From NCBI GenBank assembly GCA_037974665.1, contig CM075768.1, positions 14,127,001-14,191,000 on the forward strand: DNA of 64,000 nt, read 5' to 3'. Made by a program: the position numbers and the translations under genes. This DNA comes from Ehretia macrophylla (lineage: Eukaryota; Streptophyta; Magnoliopsida; Boraginales; Ehretiaceae). This document shows positions 11,070 to 22,874 of the stretch, piece after piece (position 1 is the first letter of the stretch; every line of letters begins with the position of its first letter). The notes beneath the pieces are model-generated. The model had not been told where the DNA came from. It did not search any database and worked only from the letters and a program-made list of their open reading frames with translations.

Positions 11070-14000
11070 ATGGCGGCAAAATTTGAAATCGAGAAGTTCA
11101 ACGGGAGAAATTTTTTCCTATGGAAATTGAAGATGAAGGCAATCTTGAGAAAGGAGAATTGCTTGGCAGCAATTGGAGACAGACCAGCAGAGGTGACGGA
11201 CGACAAGTGGAAAGAGATGGATGACAACGCTATGGCTAATCTGCACCTGGCATTGGCAGATTCCGTATTGTCAAGCGTTGAGGAAAAGAAGTCAGCAAAA
11301 GAAATTTGGAATGCGCTGACCAAACTATATGAGGTCAAGTCACTTCACAATAAGATTTTCTTGAAGAGAAGACTCTACACCCTTCGGATAAGTGAGTCCA
11401 CATCGGTGACAGATCACATCAATACCTTAAATACGCTATTCTCTCAATTGACTGCAATTGGACATAAAATAGCGGAGCTTGAACATACAGAAATTCTACT
11501 TCAAAGTATACCTGATTCGTATGATCAACTCATCATTAGTTACACTAACAATGTTCTTTCAGATTCTGTTATTTTTGATGATGTTGCAGCCGCTGTTCTG
11601 GAAGAGGAATCTAGGCGCAAAAGTAAGGAAGACAGAATCGAAAGTTCACAACAAGCAGAGGCATTATCAATTGTGAGAGATAGATCAATGGAACGTGGCT
11701 CTAGTAGGAGCAACAACCAAGTTAGATCAAAATCAAGGAGTAGAAAGAATATCAAATGCTACAACTGTGGCAAGAAAGGGCACTTCAAGAAGGATTGTTG
11801 GAGCAACAAAAAGAATCCCGAGGTGTCAAATTCTCAGGGATGTGTGGTGAGTGCACCAGATGATGGAGATATTTTATATAGCGAGGCAGCAACTGTATCA
11901 AAAGGCAGAAAGGAGCTCACTGATGCTTGGATAATGGATTTGGGAGCAACATGGCATATGACCTCTCGTAGAGAATGGTTCCACAACTATGAACCTGTCT
12001 CTGGAGGATCTGTGTACATGGGTAATGTTCATGCCTTGGAGATTGCTGGTATCGGTACCATCAAAATTAAAATGTATGATGGTACCATTCACACCATTCA
12101 AGGGATAAAACACGTGAAGGGCTTGAAGAAGAACCTATTGTCCATTGGACAATTGGATGACCTTGGCTGTAAGACCCATATCGAGGATGGGATCATGAAA
12201 GTCGTCAAAGGAGCGCTTGTGGTGATCAAGGCAGAAAAGATCGAGGTAAATTTATACATGTTTTTGGGAGATACGTTGCAGGAGGCAGATGTATCAGTTG
12301 CATTAGCCGGTCAAGAAGAATCAACTATAATGTGGCATCGCAGATTGGGCCACATGACAGAACGAGGCTTGAAGATTCTCGCTGAACGTAATCTCCTACC
12401 CGGGCTCAAGACGGTAAACTTACCTTTCTGTGAGCACTGTGTTACCAGTAAGCAGCATAGATTGAAATTTGGGAGATCTACTGCCAGAAGCAAACACATT
12501 TTAGACTTGATCCATTCAGATGTTTGGGAATCACCGGTTTTGTCCCTAGGAGGAGCCAAATACTTTGTATCATTTATTGATGATTACTCCAGGAGACTGT
12601 GGGTGTATCCAATCAAGAACAAGTCAGATGTGTTTCCAATATTCAAAACATTCAAAGCGCTGGTAGAACTTGAATCCGGGAAAATGATCAAGTGTTTAAG
12701 GACGGACAACGGAGGAGAATACACTGACGGGAGCTTCTTGGCATTTTGCAAGCAATAGGGTATTCAGAGGCAATTTACTGTTTCACATACACCTCAGCAA
12801 AATGGTGTAGCAGAGCGGATGAACAGAACTCTTCTAGAAAGAATGAGAGCTATGTTGGAAACTGCAGGTCTAGCTAAATCATTTTGTGCAGAAGCAGCTA
12901 GAACTGCCTGTTACGTGATAAACCGGTCACCGTCAACTGCAATTGGGTTGAAGACACCAATGGAAATGTGGACCGGAAAATCCGCAGATTATTCTACCTT
13001 GCACATATTTGGGTGTCCGGCATATGTGATGTATGGTTCCCAAGAAAGAACAAAGCTGGATCCAAAATCCAGGAAATGTGTATTCTTGGGAAATGCTGAT
13101 GGTGTTAAGGGGTATCGCTTGTGGGATTCCACTGCCCACAAGGTTGTCATCAGCAGAGATGTGATATTTGTAGAAGATAAACTGCAAAGTGAAGACGACA
13201 GCAACACTTCAAATGAGACTACTACAATACAAATTGAAGATAAGTCAAAACAAGGAGATGCTTCTTTTGAAGCTGCACCGGAGCATGAGGAACAAGAACC
13301 AAATGATGCTGAGGTTACAAAAGTCCGACGTTCATTGCATCAGACAACAAGACCATTTTGGCATTCATATTTTGTCATGGAGACCAATATTGCATACTAT
13401 CTTCTAACGGAGGATGGAGAGCTATCTACCTTTCACGAGGCTATAAAAAGCCCCGATGTTGCCCTGTGGATGACAGCAATGCAGGAAGAAATTGAAGCTC
13501 TACATAGAAACAAGACGTGGGAACTTGTTCCACTACCACCTGGACGGAAAGACATTGGTAACAAATGGGTCTACAAGATCAAGCGAGATGGTAATGACCA
13601 AGTGGAGCGATATCGTGCAAGACTGGTTGTGAAAGGATATGCTCAGAAAGAAGGAATTGACTTCAACGAGATATTTTCTCCTGTGGTAAGACTTACAACT
13701 ATCAGAGTAGTCTTGCCCATGTGTGCTGTGTTAGACTTACATCTAGAACAATTAGATGTAAAGACGGCATTTCTTCATGGTGAGCTTGAAGAAGAGATTT
13801 ACATGCTTCAACCAGAAGGTTTTGTTGAGAAAGAAAAAGAAAACTTGGTTTGCAGGTTGACCAAATCTCTGTACGGTTTAAAGCAGGCGCCAAGGTGTTG
13901 GTACAAGAGATGTGATGCCTTTGTGATTAGCCTTGGGTACAACAGACTCAATTCAGACCATTGTACGTACTACAAGAGGTTTGGCGATAATGATTTTATC

Positions 14001-14977
14001 ATTCTGCTATTGCACGTGGACGACATGCTGGTAGCAGGTCCCAGTAAAGATTGGGTCTAAGAACTGAAGGCACAGTTAGCTGGGGAGTTTGATATGAAGG
14101 ATTTGGGACCAGCAAACAAGATTTTAGGGATACAAATTCACTGAGATAGAGAAGGCAAGAAGGTATGGATTTCCCAAAAGAATTACTTGAAGAAAATCTT
14201 GCAGCGCTTCAATATGCAAGATTGTAAGGAAATCTCGACCCCGCTTCCTGTCAATTACAAATTATCCTCAAGTATGTGCCCTAGCACTCAAGCGAATAGG
14301 ATAGAAATGACTCAAGTACCGTATGCATCAGTAGTGGGAAGTCTCGTGTTCGCTATGATATGTACGAGACCAAATATTGCTCAAGCAGTTAGTGCGGTCA
14401 GTCGGTTCATGGCGAATCCTGGTAGAGAGCATTGGAATCTTGTTAAGAGGATCCCAAGATACATCAAAGGGACATCGGATGTTGCATTATGTTTTGAATG
14501 ATCAGAATTTACTGTCAAGGGTTTTGTTGATTCTGATTTTGCAGGTGATACCGATAAACGGAAGTCCACTACAGGCTATGTGTTTATAGTTGCAGGGGCG
14601 TGGTAAGCTGGATATCTAAATTACAGACTGTTGTGGCCCTATCTAAAACAGAGGCTGAATACATGGCAGCTACACAAGCCTATAAAGAAGCAATCTGGAT
14701 TAAACGGTTAATGGAGGAGCTCGGGCACAAACAAGATAAAATTCCCTTGTTTTGAGACAGTCAGAGTGCCTTGCACATTGCAAGGAATCCAGCATTTCAT
14801 TCCAGGATGAAACATATAGGTGTTCAATATCACGTTGTAGGAGAAGTAGTGGAGGAAGGGAGTGTGGATTTGCAGAAGATTCACACCAACGAGAACCTAG
14901 CAGATGTCATGACAAAGCCAATCAACGTTGACAAGTTTGTTTGGAGTAGATCCTCCTTTGGCCTAGCAAAGACGTAA
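11070..14977 (+). pseudogene. Copia gag-pol polyprotein, interrupted
   Basis: Gag starts at the ATG at 11,070 ('MAAKFEIEKFNGRNFFLWKL'). The CCHC zinc knuckle 'CYNCGKKGHFKKDC' begins at residue 230. The protease follows, where the usual Asp-Ser-Gly is Asp-Leu-Gly (residues 290-292). The integrase has its HHCC finger ('WHRRLGHM', 'CEHCVTSK'), 'HSDVW' and 'FIDDYSR'. The reverse transcriptase has 'LDVKTAFLHGELEEEIYM' and the catalytic 'LLHVDDML'. RNase H has 'SKTEAEYMA' and 'DSQSALHIA'. Disruptions on the one reading path are TAG at 12,756, TAA at 14,058, TGA at 14,142, TGA at 14,499, a one-base shift near 14,600, and TGA at 14,753. About 1,300 codons in total match a full copia polyprotein. The Gag start and element order fit the Tork/Tnt1 group, but I did not run a tree. 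Confidence 0.93.
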
Positions 14978-15028
14978 GCAATATGGAATTGACAAGTATG
15001 GAGAGATTTGAAGTGTCACCAAAATTTT

Positions 15029-15039
15029 AAGGGGGAGAA
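15029..15039 (+). other. Polypurine tract
   Basis: 'aagggggagaa' ends at the base before the 3' LTR. It is the plus-strand primer site expected in an LTR retrotransposon. Confidence 0.9.
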
Positions 15040-15547
15040 TGTGAGCAATAAAAGTTTGGTGCAAGTCAAAAGAAGACAAAAAGCACTGGAAAATGAAGAA
15101 AAATCTTTGGTTGCAAAGTTAGGCACACACAATTTTGGGTTGATTTCACACTACATGTGGGAAGACTTTTTGTGCAAGATGAGCCTATAAATAGAGGCTC
15201 AAACTTCACCATTTAGCATCACCAAAACATTCCAAATTAGAGAGAAAACATAAGCTTTCTCTTGAGTATTTTTCTTCCTCTTTTGTTGTTCTATATTTGT
15301 GAGTGAGAGTTAGTTTCTCCTATTATTTGAGAGAGTGATATTGTTCTCTCCTTATATTAGCAAAAATATTATTGTAAAATACTCCACATCATAGTGAAAT
15401 TCTCCATTACTTGCCCGTGGTTTTTCCCTCGATTTGTTTGAGGGTTTTCCACGTAAATCTTGTGTCTCTACTTTCTCTGTTCTCATTCATATTTTAGATG
15501 CGTGATACTGCTTGTCCCCGACCATTCCGCTGCGCTGATACCCAACA
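15040..15547 (+). repeat. 3' LTR of the copia element
   Basis: 508 bp, same length as the 5' LTR, with about 15 mismatches by eye, of which about 9 are transitions. It ends 'gctgatacccaaca' and is followed by the second 'agaga' (15,548-15,552). Confidence 0.95.
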
Positions 15548-15552
15548 AGAGA
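15548..15552. repeat. Target-site duplication 'agaga', right copy
   Basis: An exact copy of 10,328-10,332, immediately after the 3' LTR. Confidence 0.9.
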
Positions 15553-17300
15553 AGCAATCTTTTCTTTGTCTCTTTTGAAATGAATTGAACTCCACTTAAT
15601 CAGCTTCCTTTTGCACCGAAACAGCTTTTTCTTGATGACTTTCACATTGTTACCTTCAAAATTATAATTCTAACAAGATTCAACAATTTCATTGCATTTG
15701 GCAAAATCAGCCCAGTGAGTCATGAAATGGAATCTCTTCTTGGCTTTGAACTTATGTGTAACATTTAAAGACAAAATGATTGGGCTATGATCCGACCCTA
15801 CAGGAGGTGGAACTGCTGCCCAAGCTTCAGGATAAAAGTGGAACCAAGCCAGATTAGAAAAAATCCAATCGATCCTTTGTTGAATGTGGTGCAGACCTTC
15901 TCTCATATTGGACCATTCAAAAGAGCATCCTTTGGTCGCAACCTCGATCAAACCAGCATCATTAATGAAATCTCTGAATTCTTGAATATCCTTAAAACAT
16001 TTATCTTTACCACCAGCTTTGTCAGATTGTGATTGAATCATATTAAAATCCCCCAGAATGACATGAGGATCATCAGAATTAGCAAAAAGATCTTTGAAAC
16101 AATTCAAAAAGTTCTTTCTTTGTTTCCTGTCAGGGTAACAGTAGACAAAGGTGAAGTAAAATTTGTTACCTTTCGAATCAGTAACCATGGCACGGATGAA
16201 GAACTTCTCAAAATCCACCACTTGAATGTCAATATTATCCCTGCAAAGCAAGGCTAAACCGCCTGAAATCCCAGAGGGTTCAACAGAAGTCAACAACCTG
16301 TACCTTATTTTCCTACAAATATTAACAAGTTTATTATGTTTCATTTTTGTTTCAGATAATCCAATCACATTGGGCTCACAATGAGAGATCAAATCTCTCA
16401 GGGATTTAACTGTCAAAGTTGGCCCAAGGCCTTGACAGTTCCATCCCATAAGATACATGGCGATTTGAGGTTATGTTGAAGGGCAAAACCCAAAACCTCA
16501 AACAATGGATCAGTGATTGAAACTGTAACAACCGGAACTGCACTCTTGGATGATATTTTTGTTTTTCTTTTGTCTTCTTCTTGATTGTTTGCATAACTGA
16601 ATGCTTCAAATGATTTGGAAAAAGGGATTTCCACAAAAGACTTATCCGATTGAGTCATCAAAGGAGACCCACTATCATAAGCTTTCCTCTTTTTTTCCTT
16701 GTTTGTTTTTGGGTTGGAGCTGCCTTTTCTTTTAAGACTAACTTTACTCAAGTATTAGGCTTGGTGATCTGAGGGAGAGTGGTGTATGGTATGGGCTTTG
16801 GTTGCAATAGGCTTAATAGGTAGAGGAGAGATTTTAGAGGATGAGGCCTGTTTATGAGTAGAGGAGTTTAAGGTATCAGAATGGGTACCAGGTTGATTTG
16901 GGCTTGCATTTCGGCTCTGATTAGATTTTGGGCTTGTTTTAGACTAGAAGGATTTGAAAAAGTTTGAATTTATGATGGGGTTTGGTTTGATGGGTTGACA
17001 GATTCATCTTGTCACTGATGTAAAGTTAGAAAATTTGCCAAGCGTTTGGCTCGATGAAGCCTTGTTTGAGAGAGAGTGGTTAGGGCCATGTGTGTCCTTT
17101 ATCTGACACTGGGCAGTTGAATTAGGTGACGCCTCAGACTCTTTGGGAAGATAACTCAAAGAACTTCTGTCATGATTCACACGACGGCGCGTGGGATTAA
17201 CTTCCTTCTTAGTTTTTGAATCTTCATCACCGATATGGTTATTAGTCGCAATCCGAAGATTTTTCCTTCCTGGAGGAGCACTCAACCAAGGCCCCATTGA
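15553..17300 (-). pseudogene. L1-type LINE, 5' part: end of ORF1 and ORF2 endonuclease
   Basis: On the minus strand, 16,458-15,670 encodes an apurinic-endonuclease domain with the standard order: 'GWNCQGLG' at the start, 'IGLSETKMKHNK', 'GGLALLCRDN', 'ILGDFNMI', 'GCSFEWSN', 'QQRIDWIFSN' and the catalytic 'GSDHSPI'. An in-frame stop follows at 15,670, but the same frame continues as 'KKKLFRCKRKLIKW' up to the copia insertion, and the reading carries on in the 3' part. Upstream, 17,297-16,413 looks like the C-terminal part of ORF1, with 'MGPWLSAPPGRKN' resembling the 'YGPWLRA' motif that follows the ORF1 zinc knuckle in plant L1s, then low-complexity lysine/serine-rich sequence in broken frames. 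No ORF1 N-terminus is present, so the LINE is 5'-truncated near 17,300, as is common for LINEs. Confidence 0.88.
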
Positions 17301-17689
17301 ATTTGTTCTTTCAATTAAAATTTAAGCGAATCTCATATTTTTAAGGGAGAAAGTACGTTTGTGTTCCTCTTTTCGTATAGATGAACATACTATATTTACA
17401 TGTTAAAAACAATGGAGTAATGAATAAGAAATTTAATGATAAAGTTGAAGAAGGAACTTCAAGAAATAAAGAGATCGGGAAATGGGTTTGTTACACATGG
17501 AAAAATAAAGTGAAATGTCTCACTTTATATAATCCAAATTTGACACTTGAAACCCGGCACGAAGGGGCAACCATGTGTGTAGAGGACAAAGAAATTATCC
17601 ATAATTAGGCTTAGTCCAAATCCACCACACATGTCGCGTTTTGCCTTTCTCGACTCAGCTCAATTTTCTTATAAACGTTTTCTAGAAAA
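17301..17689. other. Flanking DNA after the LINE 5' end
   Basis: Holds a 75-codon open frame (17,381-17,608, plus) with no family motif that I recognise. I do not call it a gene. Nothing else is visible. Confidence 0.4.
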
Positions 17690-17749
17690 ACTTTGCCTTG
17701 TTTGGATTCAAGAGAGAAAGTATAATAAAGGAAAGGAAGGAATGGAATT

Positions 17750-20683
17750 TGTCACGCCCGGAGCCCAACCAGACCCACAGGCGAGACTGGTGTTGTAAGT
17801 ATAAGAAAATAACTACTTGGGTCCTCTTTTATACTCGCCTAAAATGATTAACCCAAGTTATTTCTTATACCTACCACACCCTCTTATAAACCACTCACAA
17901 ACACTATATTCCACCAATGTGGAATATTACACACACCCTTTGCTAAGGGCCTAACATCCTCGTTAGAGGCACACACACCCAAGACTAACCAGGCGGTGAA
18001 GGATTCTAGAAGTAGCTCCTATGGGTTCAAGAGGTGGCTCCTACCGTCTCTTTGGTGTAGCATTTTGTCATGCATATCACTTAGTTTCCGCACTAGTTAG
18101 TGACCTGCTCTGATACCATTCTGTCACGCCTCAAGTCCAAAACCCCAAACCCACAAGCAAGACTAGTATTGTAGGTATAAGAAATAACTACTTGGGCCCT
18201 CTTTTTTACTGGCCCAAAATAGTTAACCCAAGTTATTACTTATACCCACAACACCCACTTATAAACTACTAACATACATTATTTCCCACCGATGTAGGAT
18301 ATTACACACCCCCCCATTAAGGACTTGACATTCTTGTCAAGGGCACACATACCCAGGACCTACCATGCGATGCAGGATTCTAGAAGTGACTCTTACGGGT
18401 TCAAGAGGTGGCTCTTACCGTCTCCTTGGTATAGTATTTTATCCTGCATAACACTTAGTTCCCGCACTGGCTAATGACCTACACTGATACCACTTTGTCA
18501 CGGTCCAAAAATTTGTATAATATGATCATGAGAACGTGATTGTCACGCACCTAAGAAAAACCTACCTTCCTAATCCCGCAAGGCAACTAAGTAGTATAAA
18601 CTAAAACTATAACCAAATACAACAAGCTCAGAACATCTAAACCGTAACAATATAATATGTGTGGAAAGTTTCAAAGTCAAATTTAATTAAGTCTCCAAAA
18701 GATCATAACATTCATACTGAAACCCAATTGGACTACAATAAAATTCATAATAACTCAGAGGAATGACAAAAAGTCCAAAAGTGTAAATAGACACGTAAAC
18801 CGAAATTTTGATATCTTCAAGGTGATCATCTACCCCAATCCCGAGTACAATGAGCTTATTTCTTAAGATCTGCAAAAACATATTTTGAAAATAGAAATAC
18901 AAAAATGAGATATGAATCTCACTAAGTAGGAGAGCCCTCAAAAAACAATAATATGGAACTGAACTCTACGAAAACACACAATATTCAATTTGATAAAGAA
19001 TAAGATATAATTTATCGAAAAAACTTAATTTTCAAAAGACTAGCAAAATGCCATAGTCACATATACGATAACAAATATTAGTGATGTGAGTAACGAAATT
19101 AATTAAAAAGAAGTGCCATAACAAAAACAAAACCCAATAGTACCAAGTGGATCCAACAATATAGTTGTCGAGGCTACATACTGGTAGTACAGTCCCAAAA
19201 AGTGGTTTGTTGTCGCATATATCACCAAAAGCAAGCGAGTGTTTCTTACGAAATGATAGTGCACTACCCCCACAATATGTTGGTGTACAATCCCCACCAA
19301 CAAAGGCACAAAAGCACGGCCTCAAAATAAATGGCACAAGGGTTTAAATTCATTATGATGCATGATGATTCATATCCGTGTAAAAGAAAAATCATTCATA
19401 AGCTTTATGGTACAGATTAAATACGCTAAAATTTTTAGGTCCCAAGTTTCACTTTAAACTCCTAAGCTTTTAAATCTATATAATATCCTTAAGAACCTTA
19501 GAAAAGCATTTTAAGAATGAAAATAACTCAAGAATATAATTAAATTTAAAAACCATGCAAAGACAAAAGTGTAGATAGAAAGAATACTTTAAAGAATTTG
19601 TAATATTTCAAAGTCACTGACTGTCAAATTATGAAAGAATTTTTTTTTTTAAATTCTTTTAGTGACCTAATGGTCACTCATTGTTGTCAATATCACTGTA
19701 TGAAGACTGACGTCACTGTTCATACAATGACATGGTAAGATATTCTTTTTTTCTATTTTTTTGAAATATTATAATACTTTTACTTATTGTAATTTATTTT
19801 GCAAATATATACTATCTACTAATATGAAAATAAATATATAAGTATCAAAATTTAAGAATCCAAAGTGTAAGAATTAAACTAGAGAATTAACATGCAGGTA
19901 TAAACCAAAAAATACATAACTTAATAAGCAAATTTATAATATCATGATGCAAAATCTATGAATTAATAGAAAATCATAAGGCATCTCGTCAAGTTCGAAC
20001 AAAAGTCAATAAACTTAACCATTTCAATGGATGCAAAATAGATTGGTAATTCAATATCTACCCAAGAGATATAAAAACCTATTTCATAAAGATCAAAGAA
20101 TGTATTATTATGAAGGAGGGTCTGTCTACTTACCTCTTTCTATTGCATGTTATAAAGTCTAGAAATCCATGAATCCTCCAAACCAATCGCAATTCTAGAT
20201 GCGTGGATACACTACAACAACGGTGCTAGGGAAATGCACTAAGGCGCAAGGCCAGATCACTATAAAGTTTCTTTTTCTGTATCTAAGGAGGCAATAAGAG
20301 ATGGAGAGTATTTATGTGATAAATCTAGGGTTAGGAATTAAGTAATAAGGTTGGGTCTTTAGTTAAGCATTTTCAAAAAATAATAATAATAAAATCCAAG
20401 TCCAGCTAGGATTTTAGTCTCCAAATAAAATCAGCCTAGTTATATCCTTATAATTTAATTATATTTGGGTTAGTCTAATTACAAAAATTATGGGTCGTTA
20501 CAGTTTTCCCCCCTTAAAAAAGTTTGGCCTGCAAGCGAGGCTAGTGTTGTAGGCATAAGAATAACTACTTGAACCCTCTTTTCTACTAACCTAAAATGGT
20601 TAACCTAAGTTATTTCTTATACCCACCACACCCCCTTATAAACCACTCACAAACACTATATTCTACCGATGTGGGATATTGCA
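17750..20683 (-). mobile_element. Tandem TRIM-like retrotransposon array (LTR-int-LTR-int-LTR), third LTR split
   Basis: Read on the minus strand, three LTRs of about 185 bp (17,750-17,931, 18,122-18,306, and 18,496-18,506 continued at 20,524-20,683) begin 'tgtaatat' or a variant and end 'cgtgaca'. They are separated by internal segments of about 190 bp. At 18,107-18,118 the minus strand reads 'tggtatcagagc', the Met-initiator tRNA primer site, three bases after an LTR end, and a purine-rich 'aatgggggggtg' (18,306-18,320 region) precedes an LTR start. Short LTRs, a primer site, a polypurine tract and no coding region define a TRIM. The tandem arrangement probably arose by recombination between elements. 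No 5-bp duplication is visible. Confidence 0.7.
18541..20502 (-). mobile_element. Long LTR (about 1.96 kb), gypsy-type, nested in the TRIM array
   Basis: On the minus strand the segment starts 'tgtaacgaccc' (20,502) and ends 'gcgtgaca' (18,541), with the TG...CA ends and GC-rich termini usual for large Ty3/gypsy LTRs. Immediately upstream on that strand is 'ttaaggggggaaaac', a polypurine tract, so this is a 3' LTR with a short piece of internal sequence rather than a clean solo LTR. TRIM sequence resumes at about 20,524, showing the insertion point. There is no coding region; open frames here (for example 19,032-19,337) are LTR sequence. Confidence 0.55.
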
Positions 20684-21135
20684 TAATCATAAAGGAAAAG
20701 AGAGGATAGGATTAAAATCTTGTTTGGAGTGGATAATTTTTTAAAGGAGAATATCATAAAAGACTATGAGTATTTTTTGTTTGGATTAGAAAGGAAATGA
20801 AGGAGATGATAAATTTTATATAAAAATTGACTATTATGCCCTTATTTAATATAGTTGTTGATATTAAAAGATAAGAGTATTATAGTCATTACACAAAACA
20901 AGACAATCATTTTTCCTCATTTTATCCCATGGAAGGATTAAATTTAAGGGTATGGGAGGGATTAAACCACTCCTTCTTATACCTTTATTTTAATATTCCT
21001 CCCAAGCCAAACAAAGGGAGGGATTAAAGACTTCATCCCCAACCATTCCTTTCCCCCCCAATCCAAACACACTATAAAAAAATTTCAATGAATTCCGAAG
21101 CTCTAGTCTTCATGTATACATCCACTTGAATAGAG

Positions 21136-22040
21136 TACAGACTTCGTGCGTAAGAGAGTTCAAGCATTATAAGTTTTTAGTTTTTTGCAATTTAAAGCGA
21201 TGCTATTGTCAAAAGAAGATTGTTATAAGGGCTGGAGTCTTCATGTATACAACAAAACAATTTACAAAAACTTGGATATTGGAAGAGTTAAAACATCATA
21301 TGTTTGTAGTTTCTTACAATTTGGAGTGCTCCTATTATCGAAAGAATATCATTGTATGGGTTCTAGTCTACAAGTATTGATGTTTATAGCAACACAATTT
21401 CACAAACACTTGCATATAGTAGATACCATAGTTTTCAAAATCGTACGATTCGCGATACGAATCGTACGATTCCATTCGATTCGCACAAAAATCGATTCGA
21501 ATCAGTTAGTGAATTGCTAATTTGGGTGAATTGGTTACCGAATCGTAGTGAATCGTTCTCGATTCGGGTCAAACCAAAAAAAGCCCAAAAAATCTAAAAC
21601 AAATAAATAAAAGCCCACTTCAATTTTTGCAAGAAATATGCAATTAGCCCATTATTAAAAACATGAACAAATAAAATAAAATAAAAATATTTATGATTTA
21701 ACATCAGTTTTCAACTATAATTACAAGATCAAAAATTCAAATTGGCTTTCACTTGTTTTTTGTTGTTTATTTTTGCTAATGAAAAAAATAATATATCAAT
21801 TATCATCTAGAATTCTAGTTTTAAATTTGTGACCGAATCGGTATGATTCACGATTTGATACGATTCACAATTCAAAAAAATGGTATTTCGATTCATGATA
21901 CGATTCACGATTTGACAACTATGGTAGATACTTCGTGCATAGAGAGACTTCATGCTTTATAGTTTTGCAGTTTCTTGCAATTTAGAGTGTTCCCATTATG
22001 AGAAGAACATTGTTATAAACTGGGAGTTGGCTTGCACCAA
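21136..22040. repeat. Degenerate tandem repeat, three units of about 135 bp
   Basis: Units begin near 21,136, 21,271 and 21,410. Each contains a block like 'tagttt.ttgcaattt.gag', then 'cta.tgtc.aaagaa.at..ttat' and a block like 'caacacaatttcacaaacac'. The third unit is opened by the hAT-like MITE at 21,427-21,923. Its remaining part (21,932-22,040) continues the alignment. The open frames over units 1 and 2 have no known domain. Confidence 0.6.
21427..21923. mobile_element. hAT-like MITE with 8-bp duplication
   Basis: 'gtagatac' flanks the element exactly (21,419-21,426 and 21,924-21,931), an 8-bp duplication typical of hAT elements. Ends are inverted copies: 'catagttttcaaaatcg' and, on the other strand, 'catagttgtcaaatcg'. 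Both arms are rich in short 'cgattc' palindromic repeats. 497 bp, non-coding. Confidence 0.85.
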
Positions 22041-22258
22041 AAGTCATAAGCACTGTTGTAGGGTGATAAAAGTCCTAAGAAAATTGAGTCTGAGGCTGCA
22101 TTCTAGTTTTATTTATGTTATTTCTATCAATTTAGTAAGACTTTTATTTTGTTTATGCAGTCTATTATGCTAAGAGTATAGTTTATATTATGTTTATGCA
22201 ATTTAATTATTTGATTTAATGAAATTATAATTCTGATATACTTTTTGCACACAAGCTA
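22041..22258. other. Non-coding spacer
   Basis: AT-rich DNA between the tandem repeat and the LTR start at 22,259; no gene or repeat recognised. Confidence 0.4.
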
Positions 22259-22502
22259 TGTGAGACCCAACCGTGAATTTTATGTGTATTTACTTGATTT
22301 ATTTATTATTGGTAGATAATATGTGAATTTAGATTGCATGTTTTTAGGATTTAAGTGACATTTCATTTAATTTAGTAAACTAGGACATACATGTCATTAG
22401 TATAATTGAGCATTCATTAGTAGTCTTTCACCATTGGAGATATTTTTACAAGAGCTTCTAGAAGGTTATTGACTAAAATAAGAAAACAAAACAAGAAAAG
22501 AA

Positions 22503-22542
22503 AGAGAGAGAGAGAGAGATGGAAGATCAGCCAAAGGAAGAA

Positions 22543-22577
<35 letters not shown>
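22503..22577. repeat. (GA)n microsatellites
   Basis: Two GA tracts (22,503-22,518 and 22,550-22,577) in an AG-rich leader-like region. Confidence 0.9.
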
Positions 22578-22580
<3 letters not shown>

Positions 22581-22874
22581 CAAAGAGAGAGAGTGAAAAA
22601 CAATGAAGAAGAATAGAGAAAAATATTGCCGCACAGTTTTGATCAAGCTCACGATCGAAAGGTCATTTGTGGTCCGATTGAGTTGAAATTTTGTGTGAAC
22701 ATTCACAACTTATGGATCTTGAATTTGTTTGGTCATAATTTGATTTGGAGCTCTCTACAACCCTTTTTTCTAACGTGAATAGTTACGACGTTTTTGGTAA
22801 ATTGGGGAAGAAGAAGAGAAATTGCTTAAAGTCTTGCCATATTCTTGTTATTTTCTTGCATTCCTCATCATCTA

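Larger units (their letters stand above)
10333..15547 (+). mobile_element. Ty1/copia LTR retrotransposon (Tork/Tnt1-like), complete but defective
   Basis: A 5,215-bp element with two 508-bp LTRs starting TG and ending CA, a Met-initiator tRNA primer-binding site after the 5' LTR, a gag-pol region in the order Gag, protease, integrase, reverse transcriptase, RNase H, a polypurine tract, and a 5-bp duplication. Protease and integrase before reverse transcriptase is the Ty1/copia order. It lies inside the opposite-strand LINE; taking out the element and one 'agaga' restores the LINE reading frame. The LTRs differ by about 15 substitutions by eye (3%), so the insertion is fairly young. Several stops and a frameshift in gag-pol mean it could move only with help from a relative. 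Confidence 0.95.
17690..21078. mobile_element. Fold-back element (hosting nested insertions)
   Basis: The left part (about 17,690-17,749) contains 'cttgtttggatt' followed by AG-rich sequence. The far right (about 20,684-21,078) ends 'ccaatccaaacacacta', which reads 'tgtttggattgg' on the other strand, with matching C- and T-rich blocks. Similar 'tttgtttggatt' copies occur inside (near 20,778). This looks like one non-autonomous DNA element of about 0.45 kb, opened by the TRIM array and LTR between its two parts. No clean target duplication is visible, so the superfamily is left open. Confidence 0.4.

Noticed and set aside
17381..17608. 75-codon open frame next to the LINE end
   Set aside because: No recognisable motif and no conservation evidence; likely chance or part of an unknown repeat.
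19032..19347. Overlapping 60-101-codon frames on both strands
   Set aside because: They lie inside the 1.96-kb LTR and show no known domain.
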